Shown here: positions 31,634-42,130 of the stretch, in pieces | Position numbering within the stretch: the first letter of the stretch is position 1 | How the letters are laid out: the number at the start of each line of letters is the position of its first letter | Assembly: GCA_016647705.1 (NCBI GenBank) | Contig: CM028333.1 | Location: forward strand, 11,987,616 to 12,051,615 | Direction of reading: 5' to 3' | Length of the DNA: 64,000 nt | Origin: Eucommia ulmoides | Taxonomy: Eukaryota > Streptophyta > Magnoliopsida > Garryales > Eucommiaceae | Made by a program: the position numbers and the translations under genes | Notes under the pieces: model-generated | Seen by the model: the letters and a program-made list of their open reading frames with translations, nothing else | Database searches by the model: none | What the model was told of the DNA's origin: nothing

Positions 31634-32932
31634 TTTATTTTTTGTAACAAATGTCGAACATTAAATATAGTTAATGTGATTTTCTTAAATTATGTTTTAT
31701 AAACTGCATTTGGTTCCTTTTTTGGGGGGGGGGGGGAGGGGGGTTGTTTAAATTATTTTTTTTTTTCATCATTCACGATTGTCCCTCTATGGTTAAAAAC
31801 TATCTCATTCGGGGTGCGTGGTTACCCCTCCCAACAAATGTTTTTCCACATGCTCGAACCACTGATCTTGTAGAGCCCCCCAACTGCTTTAATTCAAGTA
31901 TGTCTTGTTACTTGAGTTACAACTTGTTGGTAATTCAGTTTCTTTGTTAAAAGTGGGATTATCTCCATTTAATCGTTAAAAATATTGTTAACCAACTCTA
32001 CTTATTAGAAAAGAAATTATTCTTTACTTAATTGAGAGGACAACTCAATTAATTTTAGTAAATAAATGGTACATGTTACTGGCTCAAATATAACTGACAT
32101 TAATCACTATTTTAACATGTGTTATTTTAATTATCTATAATGAAAAGGAATACTTGGTAAAAAAAAAAAAAGGTTTTTTTCTTTCCGTAACTTCAACCTT
32201 AGTTAAGAGTGGCCTTTTAACAATTCATTTGCTTTGATTTATGTGTGGTTTTAAAATATTGATGGGTCAAAATTATGATATTTACGAGATTAGTTACAAT
32301 CGTGGGTGAAAAAAAAAAAAAAAAACAGTGGTCTAATAAATTTATAAGAAATATATTAAAGTCAATAACCCACACATAAATCAAAGTAATTTAATTGTTA
32401 AAAGGAAGGATTCCATGTCATCATCAACTATTTAATATTCTCAAACTATAGAAAATATAAAAATAATTTTTTTGGAAACTAGTGTAATCTCATTAAGCAC
32501 AATGATCAATACGGCATGTGATTTAGATCAGTCTCCAGGCGTATAAACACAATATAATTATACTACTAGAATAAAAACTAAATTGTATAACGATTTAAAA
32601 AACATGACTGCTAAGTCAAGATTTTAACTAAAAAAGTTAAATCACCACATTGGATATTGATTCATAGATTTTTATTGATTCAAGAATCTTATTCATAGTT
32701 TTAAATAAATACTTTATATATCACTCTTTCATACATAATTATACATACATAAACACAAACTTCAACGATAACCAATACATACTTCTGCAACTAATTGATC
32801 GTCCACAACAGATAAACTCGGTACAAAAGATGCTAGTCCTCTTTTAGTATCGAAATTTTATTTTATTTTTAGAAATGAACTAAACATAGCCTCCAACAAG
32901 CCCAAATGCACATGATATGGTTGTTTTCTCAA
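31634..32932. other. Unit 1 flank of MLP-B
   Basis: Noncoding and collinear with about 38355-39561 in unit 2, including an antisense SINE (31755-31935). A G run (31723-31743) and A runs (32159-32171, 32310-32325) are unit-specific. Confidence 0.6.
31755..31935 (-). mobile_element. tRNA-derived SINE, antisense (unit 1 copy)
   Basis: On the minus strand it reads 'taactcaagtaacaagacat' (A-box-like) and 'gatcagtggttcgagcatgt' (B box GTTCGAGC). A body with 'accacgcaccccgaatgaga' follows. The same SINE is at the matching place in unit 2 (38530-38705), so it predates the duplication. A sense copy lies at 40885-41055. Confidence 0.65.
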
Positions 32933-33228
32933 TCAATTTTTGGGAGTTGATTGATTGAAATGGTGAGTCTCAACGTCTTTGGTGAGGTTAAGACAGAAGT
33001 CCATCAAACTGTTTGGATCCTCATCTATCTCCTTTAACTTCTCGTACTCGAATGTCCATGTCACCGCATTGCTTTTTTCTCCATTAGTAACCTTAGTATC
33101 CACGTGGATAGTTATCAAGAATGTCTTGAATTCCTCCATTAGATCTCCTTCTATTACTGTAAACGTCGCCGATTTCTCCTCGTCGTCTATGGCCTCTATG
33201 ATTTCCTTAGCCACCTTCTTCTTACCAT
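32933..33228 (-). pseudogene. MLP-B: orphan second exon of an MLP-like gene
   Basis: A 296-base segment is homologous to exon 2 of MLP-A and open throughout: KEIIEAIDDEEKS, TVIEGDLMEEFK, VTWTFEYEKLKE and VETHHFNQS to a stop at 32933. No exon 1 exists before unit 2 begins at 33784; the tandem duplication breakpoint fell inside intron 1, so exon 1 was never copied. The splice acceptor is also changed from AG to AC (minus-strand AATAC|ATGG). Without a first exon, promoter or acceptor it cannot make an MLP protein. Its retained frame suggests the duplication is young. Confidence 0.85.
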
Positions 33229-33783
33229 GTATTCAAAATTCAATTCAATCTATTAGATTTCGATTCCCACGATTGTTGACAATTCAGAATTCACAAATTA
33301 CTATATAAATTATTAGGATTTCATTTCATAATGCAATTAAATATTTAAAAATAAATATATTAAGTTCTTATTAAATTAAGTGTGTTTAATAACAAAAATA
33401 AATATCACTTAAAAAATTGTTTAAAATTTTAAATTTTTTATAATTTAATTAATTGTTTAGCACTTATCAGATAATATCATAAAATATCTAATTATTACAA
33501 CCAACATTTTACATAAATATTGTAAAATCTCACAAAAATATTATATACAAAAAATTATAGATAAAAAAAAATATTAAATTTTAAAAAAATAAAGAGAGAG
33601 ATAATATTTTAAAAAATTAAAGTCAAAAAAATTATTTTAGGAATAAAAATTTATAAAAAAAATTATTAAAAGAAGTTAAAATTCAATACTTAATTTATTC
33701 AACAATTAATAAATTCAATATTTATAATTTTAGCACTTAAAATTTTTAGTATTTTTTAAGTAGTTATCAAACATGACTTTACT
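33229..33783. other. Partial MLP intron at the end of unit 1
   Basis: AT-rich and collinear with 39855-40425 of the MLP-C intron. It stops at 'gactttact' where unit 2 starts. No gene. Confidence 0.7.
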
Positions 33784-34068
33784 TCATGAAGCCGGCCCTT
33801 TGGTAGAATTGCCTACGCTTCTAATGGGGTTGATAAGGGAGATTTGTGATCTCTCAGACTGTTCAACATCTGACTAGAAGCCGGTCAGAGTCAATTACCT
33901 CTCCCTCCCCCCCCCCCCCCCCCCCCCCCCAATTCCACAAGGGTATGTACCGCCGCATAGTAAAGTGCAAGCCATTGCGGACAAGGGATGGAGAGCACGA
34001 CGAGAATAATGCTAAGAAGAAGGACGTTGCCGAGAGCAGTACAATCTCCAATGAGAGTTGGAGATAAT
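33784..34068 (+). pseudogene. Ty3/gypsy deletion derivative, copy 2, left part (gag start)
   Basis: It repeats 24859-25127 nearly base for base ('catgaagccggccctttgg', 'gagattt.tgatctctc', 'ccattgcgga.aaggga', 'gaaggacgttgccgagagca'). It adds a C run (33907-33930) where copy 1 has a short C-rich tract. Several stops are present. The CACTA element interrupts it at 34069. Confidence 0.8.
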
Positions 34069-34683
34069 CACTATAAGAAAAAAGCCTTTTTATCACGGTT
34101 TTTCGTCCCAAACCAAACCGTGATAGTATATAGTGTGATTAAAAGTAGACTTTTTATCACAGTTAAAAACCGAGATGATAGACTTTTTATCACAGTTAAA
34201 AACCGAGATGAATAATCCATATAATCTTGATTTTCAAATGTGATTAAAAGATCATATATATGTGATGAAATTAAATAAAAACGTGATTACTTAAACTATT
34301 TATCTCAGTTTAACCTATTTTCTATCACATTTAAAAACCGTGATAGTTTCATATCTATATTAAAAAAAAAAAAAAATTACAAATCGCAGCACTATTATAT
34401 AAAAAAAATACTACAAAAAATTAGCTAAAAAATAAATTTTATGTTTCTAAAACAAATAAAACATTGATGACATAAGAATTTTACCTAACATGAAAAACAC
34501 AAATTGTTTTTCAATACAATAATCATAGACTTGAATTTTCTATCATGTACAAATGTCTAAAATTGGTCATCCAATCACAAATAAAACATCATTACCCACA
34601 TCATCAACTTCATTTTCTTTTTCATCAACTTCATCAAGGCACACATAGTGGAAAATACATCAAAATTATTTAAAAGGAATATC

Positions 34684-34800
34684 TAGTGATACCACGCTCA
34701 GCTTCATCTGCACGGGTATCTGTCATCCGAACATCACCAGCCACTTCTTGCGCAATGATACCAGCAGCAGCCACAAGTGAATCAGTGAGGGTGGACTTCC
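34684..34800 (-). pseudogene. Captured eEF2 exon (switch I region), 3'-truncated
   Basis: On the minus strand a CGTCAG acceptor is followed by codons for [19 protein letters not shown] and then [17 protein letters not shown]. These are the P-loop end and switch I region of eukaryotic elongation factor 2, the GTPase that drives ribosomal translocation. Homology ends abruptly after GIT (about 34684), where CACTA-specific sequence resumes. The frame is intact and joins the exon at 35287-35374 across a canonical intron in the correct phase (CACG|GG gives His-Gly). As a fragment of about 68 residues with part of the G domain, it cannot act as a translation factor. Confidence 0.92.
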
Positions 34801-35286
34801 CTGACGAGAGAGGGAAAAAATCAGTAAAAGCAACTAAACTGCAGTAAAATAGAACATCACATCTAGGGAAAAGGTTGAAAGACAAAGCACGTATTCTTCA
34901 AATGTAACATAATTTCAATTGTAAAATTAGCTCCTCAATACAATAATTGAGCTCCAAAAACATCCACCACCGAGGCAGGAGCATCATAAAGACTTAGAAC
35001 AAGAAGAAATTTACACTACTATTTACATTTGCCACGATGAGATTTTACAGACACTAAGATAAATCAGAAAATAAAATGACAATTTTATCACAGCATGGCA
35101 TCAAAAGACTATGAGAACGAGAAAATTTACATACAAGTACACATCATCCAAGATAAGATTATACCTCTTCAATTCACACCAAGATAAATTTGATATACAA
35201 ATATTATTTTTTTAAAGCTATAAAACTCAACCATCAAAACGTACACCTCAAGCCCCAAAAAAGGAGCAGTTTAGTAGCTTCCTTAC
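34801..35286 (-). other. Retained eEF2 intron inside CACTA 1
   Basis: These 486 bases lie between a GTAAGG donor (minus, 35286) and a TCTCGTCAG acceptor (minus, 34801). Retention of the intron shows genomic DNA, not mRNA, was captured. Confidence 0.85.
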
Positions 35287-35374
35287 CGTGATCAACATGT
35301 GCAATGACAGACATGTTACGGATGTTATGCTTGTAGTCCATAATTTTGCGAAGCTCATCTGCTGTGAACTTCAC
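35287..35374 (-). pseudogene. Captured eEF2 exon (N-terminus)
   Basis: A CTGCAG acceptor (minus, 35375) is followed by GTGAAGTTCACAGC. It encodes [20 protein letters not shown] and then [10 protein letters not shown], the conserved eEF2 N-terminus and start of its P-loop. The donor (G|GTAAGG) is canonical. The initiator ATG would be in a preceding exon and is not seen. It is joined in phase to the exon at 34684-34800. Orientation matches the APC4-like exon upstream. Confidence 0.92.
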
Positions 35375-36421
35375 CTGCAGGCCGCATTAACATGAACAGT
35401 CAAAACATTTCCCATAGCTTCCAACAAACAATAAGATTCAAAAAGGGGTTAATAATCGAAAGAGAGGAACTTAATACTAGACTAATTACTATTTTGAATA
35501 ATCTTCATAGGATACACACAGGAACTTGAATGAGAGATGTTCCTCCAAGAAATCCTATTCATAACAATACAATATAAAAAAGATGATTGAAAATAAATAA
35601 ATAAAGAACTATCACACACAATCAATGTTTATTCCACAACCAAAATCACAACTTGGAAACATCACACATAGTGGAAACACAAGTTTTTCAATACACTCTG
35701 CTACCAAAATCAAGAAAGAAAATTATTTAAAAGAATTATCTAAGCATAAATCGATTATCGAATTCTCAACTTAAATGGAGACGGAGATGATCAACTTAAC
35801 TCATTTTCTAACTAAGCTTTCAATCAAGCCTCCAAATTAATTTTTGATTCATTGTATTTTACAAATCTGATGAAGATGTTCTAAAAAAAATTACTCCATA
35901 AGTTCAAGTAATCTACCAAATCCAACTAAATATGTAAAATCATTCTTCCACCAAAGTCAATGCAACCAAAATAACATAATTACCAACCCTAAAATCGACC
36001 AAAATGAATGAAAATTAAATCGAAAAATCAAAATCAGCGCTCCATACTTTGATTACGAATAAAACCAAATTTCTTGTAAAGCCCATGCACACAAACACAC
36101 ACAGTGAAACATATGGTTAAGAGAATGGAACACCTAGATCGTTGAAGTGTTGAACCAAAACATACACCGCCGAACAACACCACCGAAGTGAACAACACAA
36201 TGAATTTTGATGGCTGAGATCTGCTCAATGAATCGTTTTTTAAATAAATTTGTTAGTAAATATCCCTTTGAAATATCAAGTAAATTTGTTAGTAAATATC
36301 AACAAACCAAGATCCAGCCAAATCAGGGTTTATTAGTCTGAGTCCTGCATATGAACAGTATACAGAAGTGAAAAGACGGAAGACGTATGAATATGGAAAT
36401 CAAGATCTTTTAAGCAGTTAC
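35375..36421 (-). other. CACTA 1 interior between the eEF2 and APC4-like fragments
   Basis: AT-rich and intron-like; part of it is presumably eEF2 intron 1. The junction between the two captures was not located. A 20-bp direct repeat 'aaatttgttagtaaatatc' lies at 36246-36300. Confidence 0.5.
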
Positions 36422-36582
36422 AATGGTCGATAATCAGAGTCAATAGTGAATCGAACTTCTCCCGAAATGCATGCATAGCATCTGACCACTGCTTAAACAT
36501 AACTGACATTGATGTCCGAATGACATCAATTAAATCTTCGATCTTTGAAGCTTGCAGAGCCACTTGGTGGAGCTTAGTTTTC
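36422..36582 (-). pseudogene. Captured exon resembling APC4 (anaphase-promoting complex subunit 4)
   Basis: After a TTTTAAG acceptor (minus, 36583) a 161-base open exon reads [20 protein letters not shown], then [19 protein letters not shown], then [13 protein letters not shown], and stops at a GTAACT donor. This matches the helical region of plant APC4 (the LHQVA-QAS-IEDL-EVIR and QWSDAM motifs). APC4 is a scaffold subunit of the anaphase-promoting complex ubiquitin ligase. The exon is intact and on the same strand as the eEF2 exons and the leader-like exon at 36598-36960. Identification rests on remembered family motifs. Confidence 0.7.
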
Positions 36583-36597
36583 CTTAAAATCAAATGA

Positions 36598-36960
36598 AAA
36601 AACAACTGATGCTTACAATCGGTGGTAAGAAGAGGAGAAGAACAGTGTATTCTTACCTGATTCTGATGGAGATCGAATGTCGTAGACGAAGAGGGGTATC
36701 TTGGTCGGCGATGCGCTGGCGATTGGAACGGCGATGGCAACAGATTCGGCTGGCGACAATGAAGGCTGGAGAAGACGATGGAGATGAAGGCTGAAGGCTT
36801 TGCTATGGCGATGATGACGGTGATGGAGAAATCTCAGATCCGCGGCGATATCGGCGGTGAGGGCCGTCGTCTTCGCGATGGCTCAGAGGAGAGAGTGAGA
36901 TTGAGATCATATGGGAATTGGGAGTGAGAGTGAGAATAAGATGAGAGGGGATTGGTACGC
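36598..36960 (-). other. Leader-like first exon shared with CACTA 2
   Basis: On the minus strand a CT-rich leader ('gatctcaatctcactctc', 'cgaagacgacggccctc', 'cgccgatatc') runs to 'ccatcagaatcag|gtaagaata', a good donor. The same exon with its donor is at 49930-50264 in CACTA 2. It therefore belongs to the family, whether as native leader or an older capture. It could act as the 5' exon for the captured exons downstream. Confidence 0.65.
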
Positions 36961-37295
36961 AGGGGAGGCGGCGGCTCCTCCATCGTCTAGGGTAGGCATA
37001 GAAGCAAGAAGAGGATTCGGGAGAAATTGTGCCTTTTTTTTTTTCTTTTTAAGTTCAGCAGCTAGCGCCTTTTTTTTAATGACAAATTAATCACACTAAT
37101 AAATAATTAGTGTGATAAAAAACTACAACATATTATCACGGTTTATTAAAAAAGTGAGATAAATAATATTTTTTATCACATAATAAATTTTAAGCGAAAT
37201 TATATCTCATTCATATTGTTACAATCACGGTTTATTGAAAAAACGAGATGAATTATATTTATTAAGCGTGATAAAAAGGGTCTTTTCTAGTAGTG

Positions 37296-37755
37296 ATGTG
37301 CATGGAGAGAGATGAACTACATCATAACAAAGGCCTTTATGTACTCCACGACATCCATGAAGGGCTATGTGGCAACCATTCAAGGGCACGGGTTTTGGCG
37401 AAGAAAGCGCAAGGGTACTTTTGGCCAACGATCGAAGTCGATGCTAGAGATCTGGTGAAGAAGTGTGACAAATATCGATCAAATGTTTGGGCCAACCATC
37501 AATGTTCCCGCCACGAGGCTACTTTTCATGACCGGATTGTGGCCTTTCACTCATTGAAGGGTAGACATCCTCAGTTTATTCCCTATGGCTACCGCTCAAA
37601 AGAATTTTTTGATTGTGACAATTAATTATTTCACTAAATGGGTTGAGGTTGAGGCAGTGGCTAAAATCACCCACTCCAAGATCAACGATTTCGCGAAACA
37701 TATTATTTGTCGGTTCAGAGTACCCCCAAGCGATGATCAGTGACAACTCTCAACA
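37296..37755 (+). pseudogene. Ty3/gypsy deletion derivative, copy 2, right part (integrase N-terminal region)
   Basis: It resumes copy 2 after the CACTA: HNKGLYVLHDIHEGLCGNHS, then AQGYFWPTIEVDARDLVKKC and DKYRSNVWANHQ. These give the HHCC zinc-binding pattern of gypsy integrase. The core start (NYFTKWVEVEAVAKI) follows near 37620-37665. It keeps a Cys and codons lost from copy 1 but is still interrupted by stops. It ends at the shared spacer ('cagtgacaactctcaacat'). Confidence 0.85.
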
Positions 37756-38458
37756 TTTTTTTTTTTTCTTCCTCATTCTCGTTCATAGTAGGGCACCCCT
37801 GCACCACTAGTTTTTACACAATTGTCTATCTAAATTCAATATGCAAGGTAAAGAGACACAAATAGTGACAAGTGGAGATGAATCTAGAAAACTAAAAAAA
37901 TTAATTCAGGTAGTACTTGATCGTAAGGAATTAGAGTTTCGAAATTAGAATTAGAAATCAACCCATAAAATTTTTGAACTTTTTCCACATGTTTATTTGC
38001 AATTCCAATTTCGAGATTCGAATTCCATGAAATCAAAGACTAACTTAGGGAACTTGAAAACACTTCTTCCAAAATGATAATTTTCAAATTTCGCAACTCT
38101 ATTCTAGATTTTATTTAATCTCATTTAATAAGAATAAAATAATTTTAGTAAAAGAAATCAACTCTTCAATTTCAATTTCATTGTGGTGATATGATATTTG
38201 GCGGTGGTAGCGGGTAGCTGTGGTGGTGGTGAGATGTTTGGCGAAGGAAGTACAATTGTTGGGGAAACATGATATTATATATATACAAGGAGAGAGAGAG
38301 AATGAATGAATGAATTATTGCCATATCAGGGGAATTTTATTTTTTATTTATTTTTTTGTAACAAATGTATTTTTCGACCAGTAAATATAGTTAATGTGAT
38401 TTTCTTAAATTATGTTTTATAAAGTGCATTTTGTTAATTTTTGCACGGTTAGAATTAA

Positions 38459-38462
<4 letters not shown>

Positions 38463-38516
<54 letters not shown>
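38463..38516. repeat. (AT)n microsatellite
   Basis: About 27 uninterrupted AT units lie in unit 2. The matching place in unit 1 has no such tract, so it expanded after duplication. Confidence 0.95.
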
Positions 38517-38519
<3 letters not shown>

Positions 38520-38529
38520 AAAATAAATA

Positions 38530-38705
38530 AAAAAATCCACGAGTGTCCTTATACAGGGTGAAAGACAATCTCGTTCAGGGTGCGTGGCTTTCCCTCTCAA
38601 TAAATATTTTTCCGTAGGCTCGAATCCCTGACTTTGCAGAGGTCCTCAATTATTTTATTTCAAATATGTCTTGACACTTGAGCTACACCCGGTTGGCAAT
38701 CCTTT
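38530..38705 (-). mobile_element. tRNA-derived SINE, antisense (unit 2 copy)
   Basis: On the minus strand, 'gtagctcaagtgtcaagaca' (A box) and 'agtcagggattcgagcctac' (B box) precede a body with 'gccacgcaccctgaacgaga'. It is orthologous by duplication to 31755-31935. Confidence 0.7.
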
Positions 38706-39854
38706 TTTTTTTTTTTTTGTTAAAAGTGGAGTTATCTCCATTTAATGGTTAAAAATATTATTAACCATATATATGTACTTATTAGAAAAGAAATTATATT
38801 TTACTTAATTGAGAAGGAAACTCAATTAATTTTGGTAAATAACTTTTAAATGTTACTGGCTCAAATTTAACTGACATTAGTCACTATTTTAACATGTGTT
38901 ATTCAATTATCTACAATAAAAAGGAATACTTTCTTCATTCAGTAACTTTAGCCTTAGTTAAGAGTGACGTTTTAACAATTCATTTGCTTTGATTTATGTA
39001 TGGTTTTAATATATTGATTGGTTAAAATTATGATATTAACAATAGTCTAATAAACTTATAAGAACTATATTAAAGTCAATAACCCACACATAAATCAAAG
39101 TAATTTCATTGTTAAAAGGATGGATTCAATGTCTGAATTATTTAATATTCTTGAACTATAGAAAATATAAGAATAAAATATTTGGAGACTAGGGTAATCT
39201 CATTAAACACAACGATCAATGGGCCGTGGGATTTGGATGGGTCTCCAGGCGTATGAACACAATTTGATCCAAGGAAGTTAAATCACCACGTCGGATATTG
39301 ATTCATAGATTTTTCCACATTCATAGTTTTGAATAAATACCTTATATATCACTCTTTCAAACATAATTATACATACATAAACACAAACATCAACAATAAC
39401 CAAATACATGCTTCTACAAGTAATTAATCGTTCGCATCAGATAAACTCGATACAAAAGATGCTAGTCCTCTCTTAGTATTGAAATTTTATTTTATTTTTA
39501 GAAATCAACTAAACATAGCCTCCAACAAGCCCAAATGCACATGGTACGGTTGTTTTCTCAATCAATTTTGGGCAGTTGATTGATTGAAATGGTGAGTCTC
39601 AACGTCTTTGGTGAGGTTGAGACAGAAGTCCATCAAAGTGTTTGGATCCTCATCTGTCTCCTTTAACTTCTCGTACTCGAATGTCCATGTCACCACATTG
39701 CTTTTTTCTCCTTTAGTAACCTTAGTAACCACGTGGATAGTTATCAAGAATGTCTTGAATTCCTCCATTAGATCTCCTTCTATTACTTTAAACGTCACCG
39801 ATTTCTTCTCGTCTATGGCCTCTATGATTTCCTTAGCCACCTTCTTCTTACCAT

Positions 39855-42130
39855 CGATTCAAAATTCAATTCAATCTATTAGATTTCTAGTTCCACGTTG
39901 TTGATCAATTGAGAATTCACATATTACTATATAAATTATTATCACTTCGTTTTATAATGTAATTAAATATTTAAAATTACATATAATCAAATTAAATGCA
40001 TTTAATAATAAAATAAACAATTACTTAAACATAGATATCAGTTAAAAAATTATTTAAAATTTTAAGTGATTTATAATTCACTTAATTTTTTAACACTTAT
40101 TATTTAATATCATAGAATATCTAATTATTACAATTAATATTTTATTCTAATACTGTAAAAACTCAAAAAAAAAATTATATAAAAGAAATTATAAATAAAA
40201 GAAATATTAAATTTAAAAAAATAAAGAGAGAAAGTTGTAAAGAGAAAATATTTTTTTTAAAATAAAGTTGAAAATTTTATTTTAAGGAAAAATATTTGTA
40301 AAAAATTTTTTTTTTTTTAAATTAAAAGTATACTTAATATAATCAGCAATTAATAAATTTAATATTTATAATTTTAGCACTTAAAATTTTCAGCATTTTA
40401 AATAGTTATCAAACACGACTTTACTCTATTTAAAATTATATAATTTTAAATTGAAACTTCTATCAATAAATAATAATGTGTAATAATATTTTCGTTTACG
40501 TGACATACAAATTCAAAATAGTGATTTGTGATAAATTTAGAGGTTAATTGTGATTTCCATGTAACCTTTTGATACCTTTTCATTAGGTTAATTACTCTTT
40601 GGACCTTTATGGTTAGATCAGATTATAGTTTTTAGTCTTTTGATATTTTTTTTCAACACTTATACCCCATATACTTCAAACTTAAGTGAAACATTTCACT
40701 ATTCAGTTAATTTTAACAGTCAAAGGCTCAAAGTCAACATAATTCATTAATTAATATTAAATGACATTAATACTATTTAAAGATTTTAATAAGGATCATT
40801 TTATTTCTCATCTAATATTTAAGGCACTGCAACAAAAATTACATATTAGGACAACATTTATAGAGACCATTTGTAAATAAAACCAACAACATTTAGCTCA
40901 AGTGACACGACACACTTGAGTTAAAACAGTTGAGAGACCTCTGTAAGGTCAGGAGTTCGAACCTGTAAAAAAACAATTATTTGGAGGGACAGCCACGCAC
41001 TCCGAACGAGATAGTATTTCACCATGTGTGAGTAAGATGACACTTGTGATATACCAAAAAAAGAATTCTAAATAATGTCTTTTTTAATTTTTATTGAGAC
41101 CCTCAATCATAATGTCTTTATAATATTTCTTTATTAAAATATATTTAAAAATATTTAATAAAAAAAATACTAATGAATATGAACTAATGAGTCAAAATAA
41201 TTGGCCTTATAAGTTATAAGTTATTGGGACAGCCTTTTATATGATACTTTTTAATAATCTTAATATTTAATGCATTCCAAAATTGTATATATTAGGACAA
41301 ATTTAGTACCCTTAAAATTGAATTTTGGTGTAGTGAGGGTCAAACGTGTATATTGTTTTGATTTCTTAGTCATCTTTGCCAAACAACACCGACGACCACG
41401 ACATTACCGTCGACGACTACAACACCGATGAACGGCCACCACCATACCAACTCATGATGACCAACCAACCATTACTACCGTCCATTCTCTCTCTATAATA
41501 TATGCATGCGTATATATATTAGAGAGAGGGAGAAATAGAGAGTGAATGGCGGCAAAGGTGGAAATGAAAAGAAAAAAAAAAATATTTGGGGCCCTTAACA
41601 TTTGGATGACTTTTTAAACAGACCTGATTGAATTAGTTGGAGAAAAATGACGGAATTACCCTTAATTTTGAAGTGAAATACCAAAATTACCCTTAGCTTT
41701 GTTAAATTTTTCGTAGTTGCACTGAAGTGTTAAGCACATAGAGTATAATTGCTGATGAAAATATCACGAAGTGCAATTCGGTCTTACCACAAGAGTGGAA
41801 AGTACAATTAGTTTTTTCATTAATAATTTTTAAAAACCTAAAATACCCAATTTTACATTCTTTTATTTTATACGAAAAGAAATTTTACCTGAATTTATAA
41901 TTTTGAAATGCCTATAATACATTTTGTTACATACCAATTAATACAAAAAATTGGAGTCTAGGATGATTTCTTGAAATTATAAATAATTTTAAAAAAGAAA
42001 CACCAAAAATAAATAAATAAATAAAAGAAACAAATTTGAAGTATTATTTGAAAGCTTGTAATTGTGATATTAACATTAATCCTATATATGTAAATTGAAT
42101 TACTGTGAATTATTAAGTATTGTGAGTTAC
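39855..42130 (-). other. MLP-C intron 1 (2.3 kb)
   Basis: AT-rich and collinear with both ends of the MLP-A intron. It contains a sense SINE (40885-41055) and lacks the 1.8-kb insertion of MLP-A. At 40425 it passes the point where unit 1 was cut. Confidence 0.7.
40885..41055 (+). mobile_element. tRNA-derived SINE, sense copy
   Basis: 'tagctcaagtgacacgac' (A-box-like) and 'aggtcaggagttcgaacctg' (B box GTTCGAACC) lie about 60 bases apart, as in tRNA-derived SINEs. A body with 'gccacgcactccgaacgaga' follows. It is absent from MLP-A. Target duplications were not resolved. Confidence 0.7.

Larger units (their letters stand above)
24859..33783. repeat. Tandem duplication unit 1
   Basis: Starting at 'tcatgaagccggccc', the unit holds a gypsy remnant, a shared spacer (25571-26119), MLP-B exon 2 and part of the MLP intron. 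It ends at 'gactttact' (33783). Unit 2 begins at the very next base with the same 'tcatgaagccggccc'. After subtracting Helitrons (3885 and 1564 bp) the unit is about 3476 bp, against about 3415 bp for unit 2. Confidence 0.8.
34069..37295 (-). mobile_element. CACTA element 1 (3.2 kb) carrying exons of two or more host genes
   Basis: The ends are CACTATAAGAAAA (34069-34081) and TTTTCTAGTAGTG (37283-37295). Both sides have subterminal repeats of 'tttttatcacggttaaaaaccgagat' type (34090-34360 and 37080-37275), as in the second element (49498-53277). The empty site is kept in unit 1 (25121-25140, 'gagataatatggatggag'). The flanks join to it without a 3-bp duplication. The interior, read on the minus strand, has a leader-like exon, an APC4-like exon and two eEF2 exons. 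No transposase is present. The strand given is that of the captured exons. Confidence 0.85.
37756..39561. other. Unit 2 spacer with empty Helitron sites and SINE
   Basis: Collinear with unit 1 but without the Helitrons. It holds an AT microsatellite (38463-38516), a T run (38703-38718) and an antisense SINE (38530-38705). No gene. Confidence 0.7.
33784..40425. repeat. Tandem duplication unit 2
   Basis: It opens with the gypsy remnant exactly as unit 1 does and runs through spacer, SINE, MLP-C exon 2 and the intron up to 'gactttact' (40425). There the original locus continues to exon 1. It contains the CACTA element at 34069-37295, which unit 1 lacks. Without that element it is about 3415 bp. 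Confidence 0.8.

Noticed and set aside
34684-35374. A genuine eEF2 gene at this locus
   Set aside because: Homology stops after GIT within an exon, no further eEF2 exons follow on either side, and the segment lies wholly inside CACTA ends with an empty site in the sister unit.
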